Positions 51,477 to 60,700 of a stretch of DNA of 64,000 bases are shown piece after piece. The notes beneath the pieces were generated by a model. That model saw only the letters and a program-made list of their open reading frames with translations, was not told the DNA's origin and searched no databases. Origin of the DNA: DATAMF01 sp964472565 (GTDB taxonomy: Bacteria > Chloroflexota > Anaerolineae > Aggregatilineales > Aggregatilineaceae); assembly GCA_964472565.1 (NCBI GenBank), contig CAYYNB010000007.1, positions 1-64,000 on the forward strand. Direction: 5' to 3'. The position numbers and the translations under genes are program-made. Positions within the stretch are counted from its first letter, which is position 1. Each line of letters starts with the position of its first letter.

Positions 51477-53018
51477 ATGCCCTACCGGCTCGCTATAGAC
51501 TTTGGAACTACCAACAGCGTGATCGTTCATCAATCCAACAGTCATGTGGACGTTCTGCCCCTGATTCCGTCACTGCTCTATGTCGAAGATGGCCGGAGCG
51601 GTCAGGCGATTGTGGGGGAAGATGTCAAAACGATGGGCCTTGATCAAACCCCAACGAACCGCCTGTTCCGCAATTTTAAGCGCGGCATGGTGACAACACC
51701 CGCACCTGCCCCGCGTGAAATTGACGGCGCGCTGTGGGATGACCAAGCCGCCGGGAATGCCTTCATTCGCCACCTGCTCTCCACCCTGCCCTACGATCTG
51801 GAGGCGATTGATCAGATCGTGCTTACCTCTCCAGTGATGGCCTTCGAAAACTACCTTTCCTGGCTGACCGGAATGATGAAGCCGCTCACATCTGATACCG
51901 ACCGTATCCGGTTGGTCGATGAATCCACCGCCGCCGCGCTGGGTTACGCCGTCACCGAACCGGGGGCCATCGTGCTGGTTTTCGATTTCGGCGGCGGAAC
52001 GCTCGATCTTTCGCTGGTCCAACTGCCGGAAAGCCGCGAAAAAACGGGCAGTTTTCTAGGCCGCATGTTTAATCCCCGGCAGCAGGTCGCCAAAGTGATC
52101 GCCAAGTCGGGGCGTGTATTGGGCGGCAGCGATATTGATCAATGGCTGTTGGCGGAAGTGCTGAGCCAGACTGGGCTGGTGCCCTCTGATCTTGGCAGCA
52201 ATTACGCCGCGCTGTTGACCCTGTGCGAACAGGCCAAAATCGCACTCTCAACACAAGAATGTGTGTCGCTGGATTTCACCGTGAATCACCACGATTACCA
52301 CCTGTCCCTCACTCGCGCCGATCTGGAAACGATTCTGGAACAAAACGGCTTTTATGCGGCGCTGCGCCACGTGATCGAAAAGGTGATGGTGACGGCCCGG
52401 CAGCAGGGCATCTTCAAGGAAGATATTCACTATGTGCTGCTGGTCGGCGGTGTCTCGCTGATGCCGTCCGTCCAGGCGCTGTTGGGACACTATTTCACCA
52501 AGACCGCGATCCGTGCTGACAAACCTTTTACAGCGGTGGCCGAAGGTGCGCTGCAAGTAGCGCTCGGTTATGGCCTGGACGATTACCTGAATCACAGCTA
52601 CGGCATCCGTTACCTGGATGATCACGAGCATCATTATGAGGAACTGATCCCCAGCGGCACCCATTACCCAACGGATAAGCCCGTTGAGATCACGCTTGGG
52701 GCGGCGCACGCGCGGCAGTCCGCCATCGAGTTTGTGATCGGCGAAGTCGAAACCGACTCCACCGCACTCGTGGAAATGGTCTATGAAGACGGTCAGGCGG
52801 TGTTTGTCGCCCAAGCCGACCAGGGCGCGCAGCAGATTGTCCCGCTGAACCTCGACGCGCCGCGTTTGGTGTATCTGGTGCCGAATGCCAAACGCGGTGA
52901 GGACCGGATCAGGGCCGCCTTTCGCGTCGATGCCCACCGCCAACTGCGTCTTACCGTTCTGGATTTGAAAACCCGTGAAGAACTGCTTCACGATGAAGTT
53001 GTTGTCACACTCAAATAG
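51477..53018 (+). CDS. Hsp70/DnaK-like protein (short form)
   Basis: This actin-ATPase-fold protein starts MPYRLAIDFGTTNSVIVHQ, with DFGTTNS as phosphate-1 loop and VFDFGGGTLDLS as phosphate-2, and the adenosine loop VLLVGGVSLMPSVQALL. The substrate-binding part is reduced: residues ~385-513 form a beta domain, but the helical lid and EEVD-like tail of DnaK are missing. An insertion (PESREKTGSFLGRMFNPRQQ) is present after phosphate-2. It is probably a specialised chaperone acting on one client. It is followed by the HEAT-repeat gene 11 nt downstream and is divergent from the kinase-STAND gene. Confidence 0.85.
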   Translation: MPYRLAIDFGTTNSVIVHQSNSHVDVLPLIPSLLYVEDGRSGQAIVGEDVKTMGLDQTPTNRLFRNFKRGMVTTPAPAPREIDGALWDDQAAGNAFIRHLLSTLPYDLEAIDQIVLTSPVMAFENYLSWLTGMMKPLTSDTDRIRLVDESTAAALGYAVTEPGAIVLVFDFGGGTLDLSLVQLPESREKTGSFLGRMFNPRQQVAKVIAKSGRVLGGSDIDQWLLAEVLSQTGLVPSDLGSNYAALLTLCEQAKIALSTQECVSLDFTVNHHDYHLSLTRADLETILEQNGFYAALRHVIEKVMVTARQQGIFKEDIHYVLLVGGVSLMPSVQALLGHYFTKTAIRADKPFTAVAEGALQVALGYGLDDYLNHSYGIRYLDDHEHHYEELIPSGTHYPTDKPVEITLGAAHARQSAIEFVIGEVETDSTALVEMVYEDGQAVFVAQADQGAQQIVPLNLDAPRLVYLVPNAKRGEDRIRAAFRVDAHRQLRLTVLDLKTREELLHDEVVVTLK

Positions 53019-53029
53019 GAGTAAACCCT

Positions 53030-54181
53030 GTGATCACTACCGGATACGAACCCTGTCTATCGAAGACCAACCGCCGCCGGGGATACCAACGCCTGCTGCC
53101 GCGCCGGTTAGGATCGCTTCTGAATATGCTGCCTCCCAGCGCGATTTCGCTTGATGCCGCAGCGGAAATGCTGCTCAACGGGGGCTTTTATACCCGTTAT
53201 AATGCCGCGCGGCTGCTCAGTGAGCGCGGAGATCGAGACGCCCGGCTGGTGATGCAGGAAGTCTTAAACACGGGGAACACTCCCGCCCGTGCCAGCGCCG
53301 CCCGACACCTGTTCCGTTTTTCGTGGTTTGCCGCCGAACCGCTGCTCCGTCAGGCGCTGAACGATGTGGACGAGCGCGTCCGAGAAGCCGCCGTCTATGC
53401 ACTGTGCGAATGTCGAGAGCTTGCCGCTTACCAACTGCTCGTCCATGTGCTCCCCCACGAAAGCGATCAGGTGCGTGAGGCAGCGATCTGGGGCCTCCGC
53501 ACCAGCCACGACAGCGCCGCTGTCCCGGTCCTCGAACAGGCGCTGGGCGCGCAGAACCCCGAAGTACGCATCAAGGCGTTAGAGATTCTGAGCGCCAATG
53601 GCTCCCCCGAAGCGCTGCCTGTCGTGCGCCGGGCGCTGGCCGATACAAACGGCGATGTGGTCTATAATGCGGTGCTGTCTCTGGTTGAGCTTCAGGAAAG
53701 CAAAAGCGTGCTTGAGATCAGCCAGTTGATTGAGGAAAACAGCGGCCCGTGCCTTGAATCCATCCTGCGCGGCTTTTTCCACGCGACAAATTATCTCCAC
53801 CTGCTGCTGAACGAACACCCGGCGGTAGATGTGCTGCTCGATGCCTTAGCCCATGCCATGATTGATCCTACTGTCGAAACACGCCAGGCCGTTGTCTGGA
53901 TTCTGGCCTGGCTGCGGCACGATCACGCCGATGCGCTGCTGCGCTATATGTTTACCCACGAGACGGACACCGGGGTGAAAATCCACATTTTGCGTGTAGC
54001 CCATGCGCTTATGAACCGGATCGCCGCTGAACTGTTGGACGAAGCACGCTACAGCGAGGATGAATCACTCGCGGAGGCAGCGGGAACGCTGCTCCAAAAC
54101 GAGCCAACCACCTATGATCCCAATGTCTTGGCGAAATCCCCACTAAACCGGGAAGAATTGGCGAATATTGCCATAACTTGA
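53030..54181 (+). CDS. HEAT-repeat protein
   Basis: This 383-residue helical-repeat protein consists almost wholly of PBS-lyase-type HEAT repeats of about 30 residues, e.g. ARLLSERGDRDARLVMQEVL, VREAAVYALCECRELAAYQLL, VREAAIWGLRTSHDSAAVPVL and VRIKALEILSANGSPEALPVV. Such a solenoid is a protein-binding scaffold. There is no lyase active site. The start is GTG with AGGAG upstream. It is in an operon with the short Hsp70-like gene, so a chaperone-adaptor pair is a fair inference. Confidence 0.85.
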   Translation: MITTGYEPCLSKTNRRRGYQRLLPRRLGSLLNMLPPSAISLDAAAEMLLNGGFYTRYNAARLLSERGDRDARLVMQEVLNTGNTPARASAARHLFRFSWFAAEPLLRQALNDVDERVREAAVYALCECRELAAYQLLVHVLPHESDQVREAAIWGLRTSHDSAAVPVLEQALGAQNPEVRIKALEILSANGSPEALPVVRRALADTNGDVVYNAVLSLVELQESKSVLEISQLIEENSGPCLESILRGFFHATNYLHLLLNEHPAVDVLLDALAHAMIDPTVETRQAVVWILAWLRHDHADALLRYMFTHETDTGVKIHILRVAHALMNRIAAELLDEARYSEDESLAEAAGTLLQNEPTTYDPNVLAKSPLNREELANIAIT

Positions 54182-54206
54182 ATCAGGGCCTGACGTCTGA
54201 TATAAC
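54178..54206 (+). promoter_or_regulatory. Promoter of the PRTase gene
   Basis: TTGAAT (54178-54183) and TATAAC (54201-54206) are separated by 17 bases. The -35 element overlaps the end of the HEAT-repeat gene. A start near 54213 gives a leader of about 28 nt. Confidence 0.6.
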
Positions 54207-54240
54207 TAGAGCGTAATCCTACTGAGCTAGGGGAAGGCCC

Positions 54241-54981
54241 ATGTCTATTTATGATTCACAAGTCAAGGCAGCGACCAATCAAATCGACATCGAATTCTGG
54301 AAAAATCCATTCGGTGTCGAAGTCGAATATGACGCCCTAAAATTTCTTTTTATCCCCGACCACGTATCCGCTTTTACTGCTTCGCAGCTTGCCCATAAAG
54401 TTTACCGTTATCAGATCGACAACATTCGCACCAAAAAACAAATCACCCATGCGGTGATGATCACAATGGGGGGCTTGCTGCCGGGTGTGCTGCTGCACGA
54501 TCATCTCGCCTGGACGCTCAACAAAAACATTCCACCGATTGAATTTGGTACACTGGGCGTGAAATATTACGCCGGGCCGGGTCAACCCCTGGACGAACCG
54601 CGCATCATCCATCCGCTGTCGATTGAAGTTGAAAATCGTGTCATCGGCGTGATTGAAGACCTGGTAGACCTGGGCGGGACGGCGCGCTTTGTAGCGCAGT
54701 ATTTAGTTGAAGAACGCAAGGCCGACAAAGTAATTTTGATTGCGCCCTATCTCAAAAGCAAAGATGTAACCCAGGAAATGGATGTCATCTATTACGGTCA
54801 TGTGCCGAAAGATACCTGGATCATTACGCCGCGCGAACGGGTGGAAACCTTGATCAAGCGTGTTCCCTATTGGCGGGATCATGGGGCAACACTGGAAGCC
54901 TGCGACACGAATCTGATAAAAATTGGCTATCCGCGTTATCTGCTCGATATCTATCTGCGCGCCACCTACGAACGCGGATAA
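54241..54981 (+). CDS. Phosphoribosyltransferase-like protein
   Basis: This 246-residue protein has a type I phosphoribosyltransferase PRPP loop, VIGVIEDLVDLGGTARFV, preceded by a flexible-loop region and a hood around ITMGGLLPGVLL. Hypoxanthine/xanthine-type enzymes have the same layout (LxxGG...ED/DD-x-x-D-T/L-GGTA), but here an additional C-terminal segment of ~60 residues with DTWIITPRERVETLIKRVPYW is present. It may salvage a purine or pyrimidine base. GGGGAAGG precedes the ATG. It has its own promoter and is probably monocistronic. Confidence 0.78.
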   Translation: MSIYDSQVKAATNQIDIEFWKNPFGVEVEYDALKFLFIPDHVSAFTASQLAHKVYRYQIDNIRTKKQITHAVMITMGGLLPGVLLHDHLAWTLNKNIPPIEFGTLGVKYYAGPGQPLDEPRIIHPLSIEVENRVIGVIEDLVDLGGTARFVAQYLVEERKADKVILIAPYLKSKDVTQEMDVIYYGHVPKDTWIITPRERVETLIKRVPYWRDHGATLEACDTNLIKIGYPRYLLDIYLRATYERG

Positions 54982-54991
54982 GCCTGAAAGC

Positions 54992-55020
54992 AAAACGGGT
55001 TCCTTGATGAGGGGAACCCG
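54992..55020 (-). terminator. Terminator between PRTase and small coiled-coil gene
   Basis: CGGGTTCC (54996-55003) and GGAACCCG (55013-55020) form a perfect 8-bp stem. On the minus strand it is followed by TTTTGC, so it can end the small coiled-coil gene as well as the PRTase transcript. Confidence 0.7.
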
Positions 55021-55031
55021 CTAACCATCCG

Positions 55032-55307
55032 CTAGATATGCGAGTGTTCCAACTGTTGACACGCAGGGTAACAACGCTCATCCTGCGGCTGAAGTTCAAC
55101 CAGCGCTGGGGAGCCGTTAGGCACCTGATAATCCAGACCAGCCACTTCCTGACGAACAGACAGAAGATGGTTGATCTTTTTTTGTTCCTCATCCGCCTTC
55201 TCAAATACCTCGAAGGTGGTGAGCTTTTTCAGTGGTTGGGCAGCCCGGTCAATCTGCTCCAGCGTCATTCCCAGTTTGCGATCCAGTTTCTGTAGCTGCT
55301 TCAACAT
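55032..55307 (-). CDS. Small hypothetical coiled-coil protein (91 aa)
   Basis: I do not recognise this short protein. The first ~50 residues are a charged coiled-coil helix (LKQLQKLDRKLGMTLEQIDRA), followed by a Pro-rich tail. It lacks membrane segments or a signal. GGAAGGACAGGGAC precedes the ATG. It lies between the PRTase terminator and the LuxR-STAND regulator and is on the same strand as the latter, 100 nt beyond its stop. Confidence 0.55.
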   Translation of the reverse strand: MLKQLQKLDRKLGMTLEQIDRAAQPLKKLTTFEVFEKADEEQKKINHLLSVRQEVAGLDYQVPNGSPALVELQPQDERCYPACQQLEHSHI

Positions 55308-55410
55308 GTCCCTGTCCTTCCGTGTGTTTCATTCGACACCACTATCTTACTAAAATCAGGACAGGGAGTAGCCTGCCCAAAGTGGTATCTTGACCGGGGA
55401 CAGGTGGTAT

Positions 55411-58071
55411 TTATGAATCAGCGATCAGGTGTAGTTCACTACCCCGGATGATAGCCTGGGTCCGGCTGTTCACACCGAGCTTTGAATAGATATTCCGCGT
55501 ATGCACTTTGACCGTACCAATGCTCAGCACCAATTGGGCGGCAATATCCCGGTTCGAGAATCCCTTCGCCAACAGCCCCAATACGTCCAATTCGCGCTCG
55601 GTCAGCGGATCGATCAGGTTCTGTTCGATCACATGTTTCTGGTTCAACGCGGTTAACTCATCAATTGCTGCCGTTAAATCCCAGGCTTCCCCGCGTTTCC
55701 AGGCCGCTTTAAACGTGGCCTCATCCAGTTCAGTTTCAAGCCGGGCGCGCAACCGTTTTAAGAGTGCCCAGTGTTCCATCCAGCCTGATGCATCCTTCGG
55801 CTGGGCATAGGCCAGCGCGAGGCATTCAACCGCCTTTTCGAGTTCATTGTTCGCGGCGCAAACCGCGCTGTAAGTCGCCAGTCCGATAGTCGCTGGTCCC
55901 GGTGCATTCCGGTTATACCCAGGCAAGTTGTGATATTCGCGCCGCAGTGCATCGTACTCACCCAATCCACACAGGCTGATCAGCAGACCCCACAAAAAAG
56001 CGCCGCTGGCAAACCCGATAAAGGTGCCTTGCATTAAAGCCAGACTTTGTCTCACCAGTTCGCGCGCAGTTACATAATCTTCATCCATCAGTGCCACAAT
56101 CAGCGCTTTAACCCCGAAGATCACAACCTGCCCGTCGCGGTAACTCGCCGCCTTGGTGGTATGCAGCGTTTCCTCGGTCAGCCGCCGTGCTTCCTCAAGT
56201 TTTCCCTCCAAAATCAGCAGGACGATCAACTGGTAGGTTGTCTGGACAATGCCTTTAATCGTTCGAAGTTCATGCATGGCGCTTAGTGCTTGCCGTGCAT
56301 ACTGCTCACTGGTTTCATAATCCCCCACACCGTAATAAGACAGTGACATGCTGTTCAGCGCCCAGGCAATCCCATTATGATCTCCCAGCCGTCTCCGAAT
56401 CTCCAGGCTCTCCTGGAGAATGGGCAGACCTGATGCATGGAGCATCGAAGACCAACTCCCAATCCAGGCCATGATCTCACTGGTATAAAAGGGGTCATCC
56501 AATTCTGCATAGAGGCTTCGGCTTTTTTCAAAGAGCGGCATAACCAGTTGATCGATCATCTCGCTCGTATCGTCATACAGCGTCAACATCGTAAAAGCCT
56601 GAAGATAATAGCAGAAGGCGACTTCAGACCAGTATTGGTGTTGTGTCGCGACATCTCGCCAATGTTCGATTTCGGCAATGAGCGTATCAATGTCCTGATC
56701 ATAAGCTTGATTCCCCATGACGATGATCCGCAGATACCGCGTTCGGATTCGGCTCATAATCATCTGGTTGCTGTCAGGCGTTGCCGAAAGTTTTTCCCAC
56801 GCCGCTTTTAACAGCGAATATCCTTCCTGGTATCGGGCACGCATATCGCAGTAGAAATTGATCGTTTCTACTACACCGTCCAATACGGCATAATGTTCTT
56901 GTTTGACTGCCCAGTTCCAGGCTACCCGGATATTTTCAAAATCGGCGTCGATCAGGTCCAGCGACTCGATCTGGTGGTGTCCCTTAATCCGCGCCTCTAG
57001 CCAGCCCAGCATCTCCAGGAAAAACAGCGAATGCGCATCATGAACCGCATGTTCCTGTTGGGCAGCCTGCAATTCCTGGTATCCATACTGCCGCAGCAGT
57101 TCGTGAATGTTGTACCGGCCATTGTCGTGGAGCGTCACCAACGATTTATCCACCAGATTCGCCAGGATATAGAGCGATGCGCCGGTGACGACTTGGGCCG
57201 CTTCGCGCGTAAAACCGCCCCGAAAAACTGAAAGTTTACGGAAGACATCGCGCTCATCAGCGGTCAGCAGTTCCCACGAATGGTTGAACACCGCTCGTAC
57301 ACTGCGATGGCGCTCGGCTACTCCACGTGCACGTGACGTGAGAATATCCACGTTCCGCGCGATCTCCGCCGCAATATCGGCAGGTGTCAGCGTTTTCAGC
57401 CAGCTTACCGCCAGTTCAATCGCCAGCGGCATCCCTTCTACTTGCTGGCAAATGCGGATAATGCTGTCTCGAACTTCCTCCGCTGAAAAGTTATCCTGGA
57501 TATGGCACGCCCGTTCCGCAAAAAGCTGCGCGGCGCTGTAATACTCCAGCGGGGCTGTATCGCCATTGACCGGAATCGCCAACCCATGAACCTGATGCAG
57601 CCATTCGGTTTGCAGGTTTAATGCTTCGCGTGACGTTGCCAGAATTTTTACGCGAGGGGCATGATCCAGAATCTCCGCGACCAGATCGACCCCTTCCAGC
57701 ACATGCTCAAAATTATCCAGGACCAGCAGAACCGCTTTATCCTGCAAATACTCAAACAGTTTGCTGTGCATCTCGCAGCAGGAGTCCTGAATTTGCAACT
57801 GCGTAAATTCGATGATGACCGACGCAATATCTTCTGGATTCGAGATGGGAGCCAGCGGAACGAAATAAATACCGTCCTCGAACGTTTCCAGTTTGCGTTT
57901 TGCAATTTCAATTGCAAGGCGAGTCTTACCGATTCCTCCGGGTCCAACCAGCGTGAGCAGCCGGCACTGCGGATCATCTAACCGCTGCGCCAGTTCCAGC
58001 ACTTCATCAGTTCTACCCACAAATGTTGTGGATAACGACGGCAAATTTTGGCGTGTCGCAAGATTAACCAT
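55411..58071 (-). CDS. LuxR-family STAND-ATPase transcriptional regulator
   Basis: The 886-residue protein begins with the NB-ARC/STAND unit (FVGRTDEV, Walker A VGPGGIGKT, Walker B LLVLDNFEH, SREAL sensor). Winged-helix and TPR-like repeats follow (about 290-790). A C-terminal LuxR-type HTH (about 820-880) with LTERELDVLGLLAKGFSNRDIA ends it. MalT-type proteins with this layout activate genes upon binding an inducer and ATP. It is divergent from the LacI/sugar operon and may control it. The ATG at 58071 follows GGAGGTGG; the longer frame back to 58143 overlaps the LacI-side control region. Confidence 0.9.
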   Translation of the reverse strand: MVNLATRQNLPSLSTTFVGRTDEVLELAQRLDDPQCRLLTLVGPGGIGKTRLAIEIAKRKLETFEDGIYFVPLAPISNPEDIASVIIEFTQLQIQDSCCEMHSKLFEYLQDKAVLLVLDNFEHVLEGVDLVAEILDHAPRVKILATSREALNLQTEWLHQVHGLAIPVNGDTAPLEYYSAAQLFAERACHIQDNFSAEEVRDSIIRICQQVEGMPLAIELAVSWLKTLTPADIAAEIARNVDILTSRARGVAERHRSVRAVFNHSWELLTADERDVFRKLSVFRGGFTREAAQVVTGASLYILANLVDKSLVTLHDNGRYNIHELLRQYGYQELQAAQQEHAVHDAHSLFFLEMLGWLEARIKGHHQIESLDLIDADFENIRVAWNWAVKQEHYAVLDGVVETINFYCDMRARYQEGYSLLKAAWEKLSATPDSNQMIMSRIRTRYLRIIVMGNQAYDQDIDTLIAEIEHWRDVATQHQYWSEVAFCYYLQAFTMLTLYDDTSEMIDQLVMPLFEKSRSLYAELDDPFYTSEIMAWIGSWSSMLHASGLPILQESLEIRRRLGDHNGIAWALNSMSLSYYGVGDYETSEQYARQALSAMHELRTIKGIVQTTYQLIVLLILEGKLEEARRLTEETLHTTKAASYRDGQVVIFGVKALIVALMDEDYVTARELVRQSLALMQGTFIGFASGAFLWGLLISLCGLGEYDALRREYHNLPGYNRNAPGPATIGLATYSAVCAANNELEKAVECLALAYAQPKDASGWMEHWALLKRLRARLETELDEATFKAAWKRGEAWDLTAAIDELTALNQKHVIEQNLIDPLTERELDVLGLLAKGFSNRDIAAQLVLSIGTVKVHTRNIYSKLGVNSRTQAIIRGSELHLIADS

Positions 58072-58155
58072 GCCACCTCCTTGCACGCCACTTATTATAC
58101 CATCGAATGGCTGAACATTTATTCTAGATTTTGATCGAGGCATTTGTTAACTTGC

Positions 58156-58203
58156 TTGACACTTAATGTAATTCGTTGTATTTTTATCGTAAGCGCTTAC
58201 GAT
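58156..58203 (+). promoter_or_regulatory. lacI-type promoter with perfect operator palindrome
   Basis: TTGACA (58156-58161) and TATTTT (58179-58184) are 17 bases apart. Directly after, ATCGTAAGCGCTTACGAT (58186-58203) is a perfect 18-bp palindrome with the central CG-type core (AAGCGCTT) of LacI-family operators. It covers the expected start site, so the LacI protein encoded downstream should repress its own operon by blocking initiation. Confidence 0.85.
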
Positions 58204-58257
58204 CATTTTCCATCCAAAATTGCAGCGTTTTTAGTTTTAATTTTAGGAGTTGGCACC

Positions 58258-59304
58258 ATGAAGCCCAGCCTCCAAGAAATTGCTGAACTGGCAGGTGTTT
58301 CCACCGCAACCGTATCACGGGCCTTAAATGATCGCCCTGGTGTCAACCCTGAGACCCGTAAAGAAATTCTGCGCATTGCGCGCGAAATGGGCTACACCCC
58401 CAATGTAGCGGCCAAAAGCCTCGCCACATCTCGCACCTTTACATTAGGCTGTGTCACCTACTATCACAGCCCGCAGCCCATTTCCAGTTATCATGTCCAA
58501 ATTGTACAAGGTATCGATCAGGAAGCTCGTCAGCGCGGTTATCACGTCATCACAACCTTTGTTGATCTCGAAACAATGGCCGACGGCTTGCGTTTCCCGC
58601 TGATTACCGAACAGCGTGTGGATGGTCTGGTGCTGGTTGGCCCGGCGCTCAAAGCTTCCTTTATCATCGAACTCTACCGCAGCCATATTCCGCTCGTACT
58701 GGTCGATAATTTGCTTCAGGAAACAGAATTGGATGCGGTGGTGTGTGATAACGTGCGCGGCACTTACCGCGCCACACACCACCTGATCACCGCCCATCAT
58801 TTGCGCAAACTGGTATTTTTCTCCGGCCCTGCCGACTGGTTCAGCAGTCGTGAACGCCGCCAGGGGTACGAATTGGCGCTGCACGAAATCAACCAGGACC
58901 CCTGCACCATCTTCATGCCCGATACAACCGTGAATACCGGTTATGCTGCCATGCTGGAAGCGCTCGAACGCTACCCGGATTTAGAAGGAGTGGTCGCGGT
59001 TAATGATGCAACGGCTGTCGGCGCGATTCGCGCGGCGAAAGACAGCGGGCGTCGTGTTCCCGAAGATGTCGCTTTTGTCGGTTTTGATAATGTCACCTGG
59101 GGACCGCTGCACGAACCCCCACTCACCACCGTGCGCATGTTTAAACATGAGACGGGAATTCAAGCTGCCCGCCGCCTGATTGACGTTATCGAGCGTGGTG
59201 GTTCTCCCGGTTTTCAACTCCGTTTAGGAGCCGAACTGATCGTGCGTCAATCATGTGGTTGTCCCCCCGGCGAAGAATCAGTTTTTATGGATCAAGGGAG
59301 TTAA
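58258..59304 (+). CDS. LacI-family transcriptional repressor
   Basis: The N-terminal HTH reads SLQEIAELAGVSTATVSRALNDRPGVNPETRKEI, the LacI/PurR signature, and the hinge helix SLATSRTF follows. The periplasmic-binding-fold effector domain runs from about residue 60, with FDNVTWGPLHEPPLTTV near the end. A C-terminal tail (RQSCGCPPGEES) has a CGC motif seen in several Chloroflexota LacI proteins. It should bind a sugar and the operator 55 nt upstream. The ATG at 58258 follows TTAGGAG; the longer frame to 58144 would run across the promoter. It heads the sugar-uptake operon. Confidence 0.95.
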   Translation: MKPSLQEIAELAGVSTATVSRALNDRPGVNPETRKEILRIAREMGYTPNVAAKSLATSRTFTLGCVTYYHSPQPISSYHVQIVQGIDQEARQRGYHVITTFVDLETMADGLRFPLITEQRVDGLVLVGPALKASFIIELYRSHIPLVLVDNLLQETELDAVVCDNVRGTYRATHHLITAHHLRKLVFFSGPADWFSSRERRQGYELALHEINQDPCTIFMPDTTVNTGYAAMLEALERYPDLEGVVAVNDATAVGAIRAAKDSGRRVPEDVAFVGFDNVTWGPLHEPPLTTVRMFKHETGIQAARRLIDVIERGGSPGFQLRLGAELIVRQSCGCPPGEESVFMDQGS

Positions 59305-59395
59305 GACTCAGGCTTGAGTAGAAAGGAAGGAGCGTGTTTTTACAAGCCTTTCAACCGTCCCTTTTTTAAATAGGTTTAATGAGGAGATGTAAAAC

Positions 59396-60634
59396 ATGAA
59401 GAAGTACCTGCGTATCATTCTTTTGGCGGCATTGGTGTTGGCTATGCTGCCCACAACCATCCAGACCACCCAGGCCCAGGATAAAGTCCAACTGCGGATT
59501 ACCAACTGGGCTGGTGTGGATGAGGCGGCTGAATTTCAGGTTATCGTAGACGAAGTCAACGCCAACTCAGACTCGTTCGAAATTATCTACGAGCCGCAGC
59601 CAGCCGACTACTACACCCAACTGCAAACCGAATTGGCGGGCGAAACAGGACCAGACCTGTTCTGGCTCGATCAAGACCACATGTCCTGGGCCTTTGATGG
59701 CGTGCTGCTCGATATTTCGGAGTATCTTGCAGCCGATACCCGCGATGTGGCAAACTCTGACGATTACTTCCCTGGTATCTGGCAGATTGTTGCCCTTAAC
59801 GACGGGGTGTATGGCTTGCCCTGGATCGCCGCGCCTGTGGTATTGTACTACAACAAAGACATTTTTGATGAAATGGGTGTGGAATACCCCACTGCCGACT
59901 GGACGTGGGACCAGTTCCGCGAAGCCGCTGTGACCCTGACCAACGAAGAACACTATGGTTTCACCATGAACAGTTGGCCGCCTATCCACATGTTTATCTG
60001 GTCGTTTGGTGGCGAAGTTATCAGCGAAGACCTCCAGTCTTCTCCCATCGATACTCCCGAAGCAATGGCCGGGGCGCAGTTCTACGCCGGCATGATCTAC
60101 AACGAAGAATGCTGCCCCTCCGAACAAACCATTGCCGAGCAAGGTTCGGCAGAAATGTTTAAGGCGGGCACCGTCGCCATGTTTATGGGCGGCGCTGCCG
60201 ATGACCTGGATCGTGTCGAAGGCTTGAATGTGGGCGTTTCTCCCGTGCCGCAGGGTGTAAACGGCGAAAACACGACCTTTGCCTGGAGTGCTGCGACGGT
60301 GATCAATTCCAAGACCGAACATCCCCAGGAAGCCTATGAAGCTCTGATCGCGTTGACTGAAGGTATCCAAAACTGGAAGATCGTATCGCCGCGCGTCTCG
60401 CAAGCCACCGTTGAACATCTTATTGCGTCTGAACCTCGCAAAGAAGCCAGCGCCGAAGCGATCATTCAGGCTGTGCCGTATATGCGCGCTTTCCGGATCA
60501 TTCCCAAGTTCTCCGAATGGAGCACCATCTTCTGGGAAGATTTCCAGGCTCCACTGTTCCATGACGAAGATATTGTCGAAAACCTCGCAGCCGACGCAGC
60601 CATCCTGCTTCAGGATGTTCTGCCAACCGAATAA
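59396..60634 (+). CDS. Sugar ABC transporter substrate-binding protein
   Basis: This is an extracellular solute-binding protein, family 1, of 412 residues. A signal peptide (KKYLRIILLAALVLAMLPT...AQA) precedes a mature domain with NWAGVDEAAEFQVIVDEVN, GPDLFWLDQDHMSWAFDG and AGTVAMFMGGAADDL. No lipobox Cys is present, so it may be free or anchored by other means. It captures an oligosaccharide for the following permeases. It has GAGGAG ahead of the ATG, 91 nt downstream of lacI. The gap holds a small ACTCAGG/CTTGAGT imperfect palindrome at 59306-59319. Confidence 0.93.
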   Translation: MKKYLRIILLAALVLAMLPTTIQTTQAQDKVQLRITNWAGVDEAAEFQVIVDEVNANSDSFEIIYEPQPADYYTQLQTELAGETGPDLFWLDQDHMSWAFDGVLLDISEYLAADTRDVANSDDYFPGIWQIVALNDGVYGLPWIAAPVVLYYNKDIFDEMGVEYPTADWTWDQFREAAVTLTNEEHYGFTMNSWPPIHMFIWSFGGEVISEDLQSSPIDTPEAMAGAQFYAGMIYNEECCPSEQTIAEQGSAEMFKAGTVAMFMGGAADDLDRVEGLNVGVSPVPQGVNGENTTFAWSAATVINSKTEHPQEAYEALIALTEGIQNWKIVSPRVSQATVEHLIASEPRKEASAEAIIQAVPYMRAFRIIPKFSEWSTIFWEDFQAPLFHDEDIVENLAADAAILLQDVLPTE

Positions 60635-60700
60635 TTTCCACCATTCGACTGACAGCAGGGGCGTCATTCACGCTCCTGCTTTTCTATAAGGAGGTGCCCC

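Noticed and set aside
58144..58257. Longer N-terminus for the LacI-family protein
   Set aside because: The region holds the promoter and operator; the HTH begins right after the ATG at 58258.
59567..60667. 366-codon frame antisense to the substrate-binding protein gene
   Set aside because: The plus-strand gene has a signal peptide, ribosome site and family motifs; the antisense frame has none.
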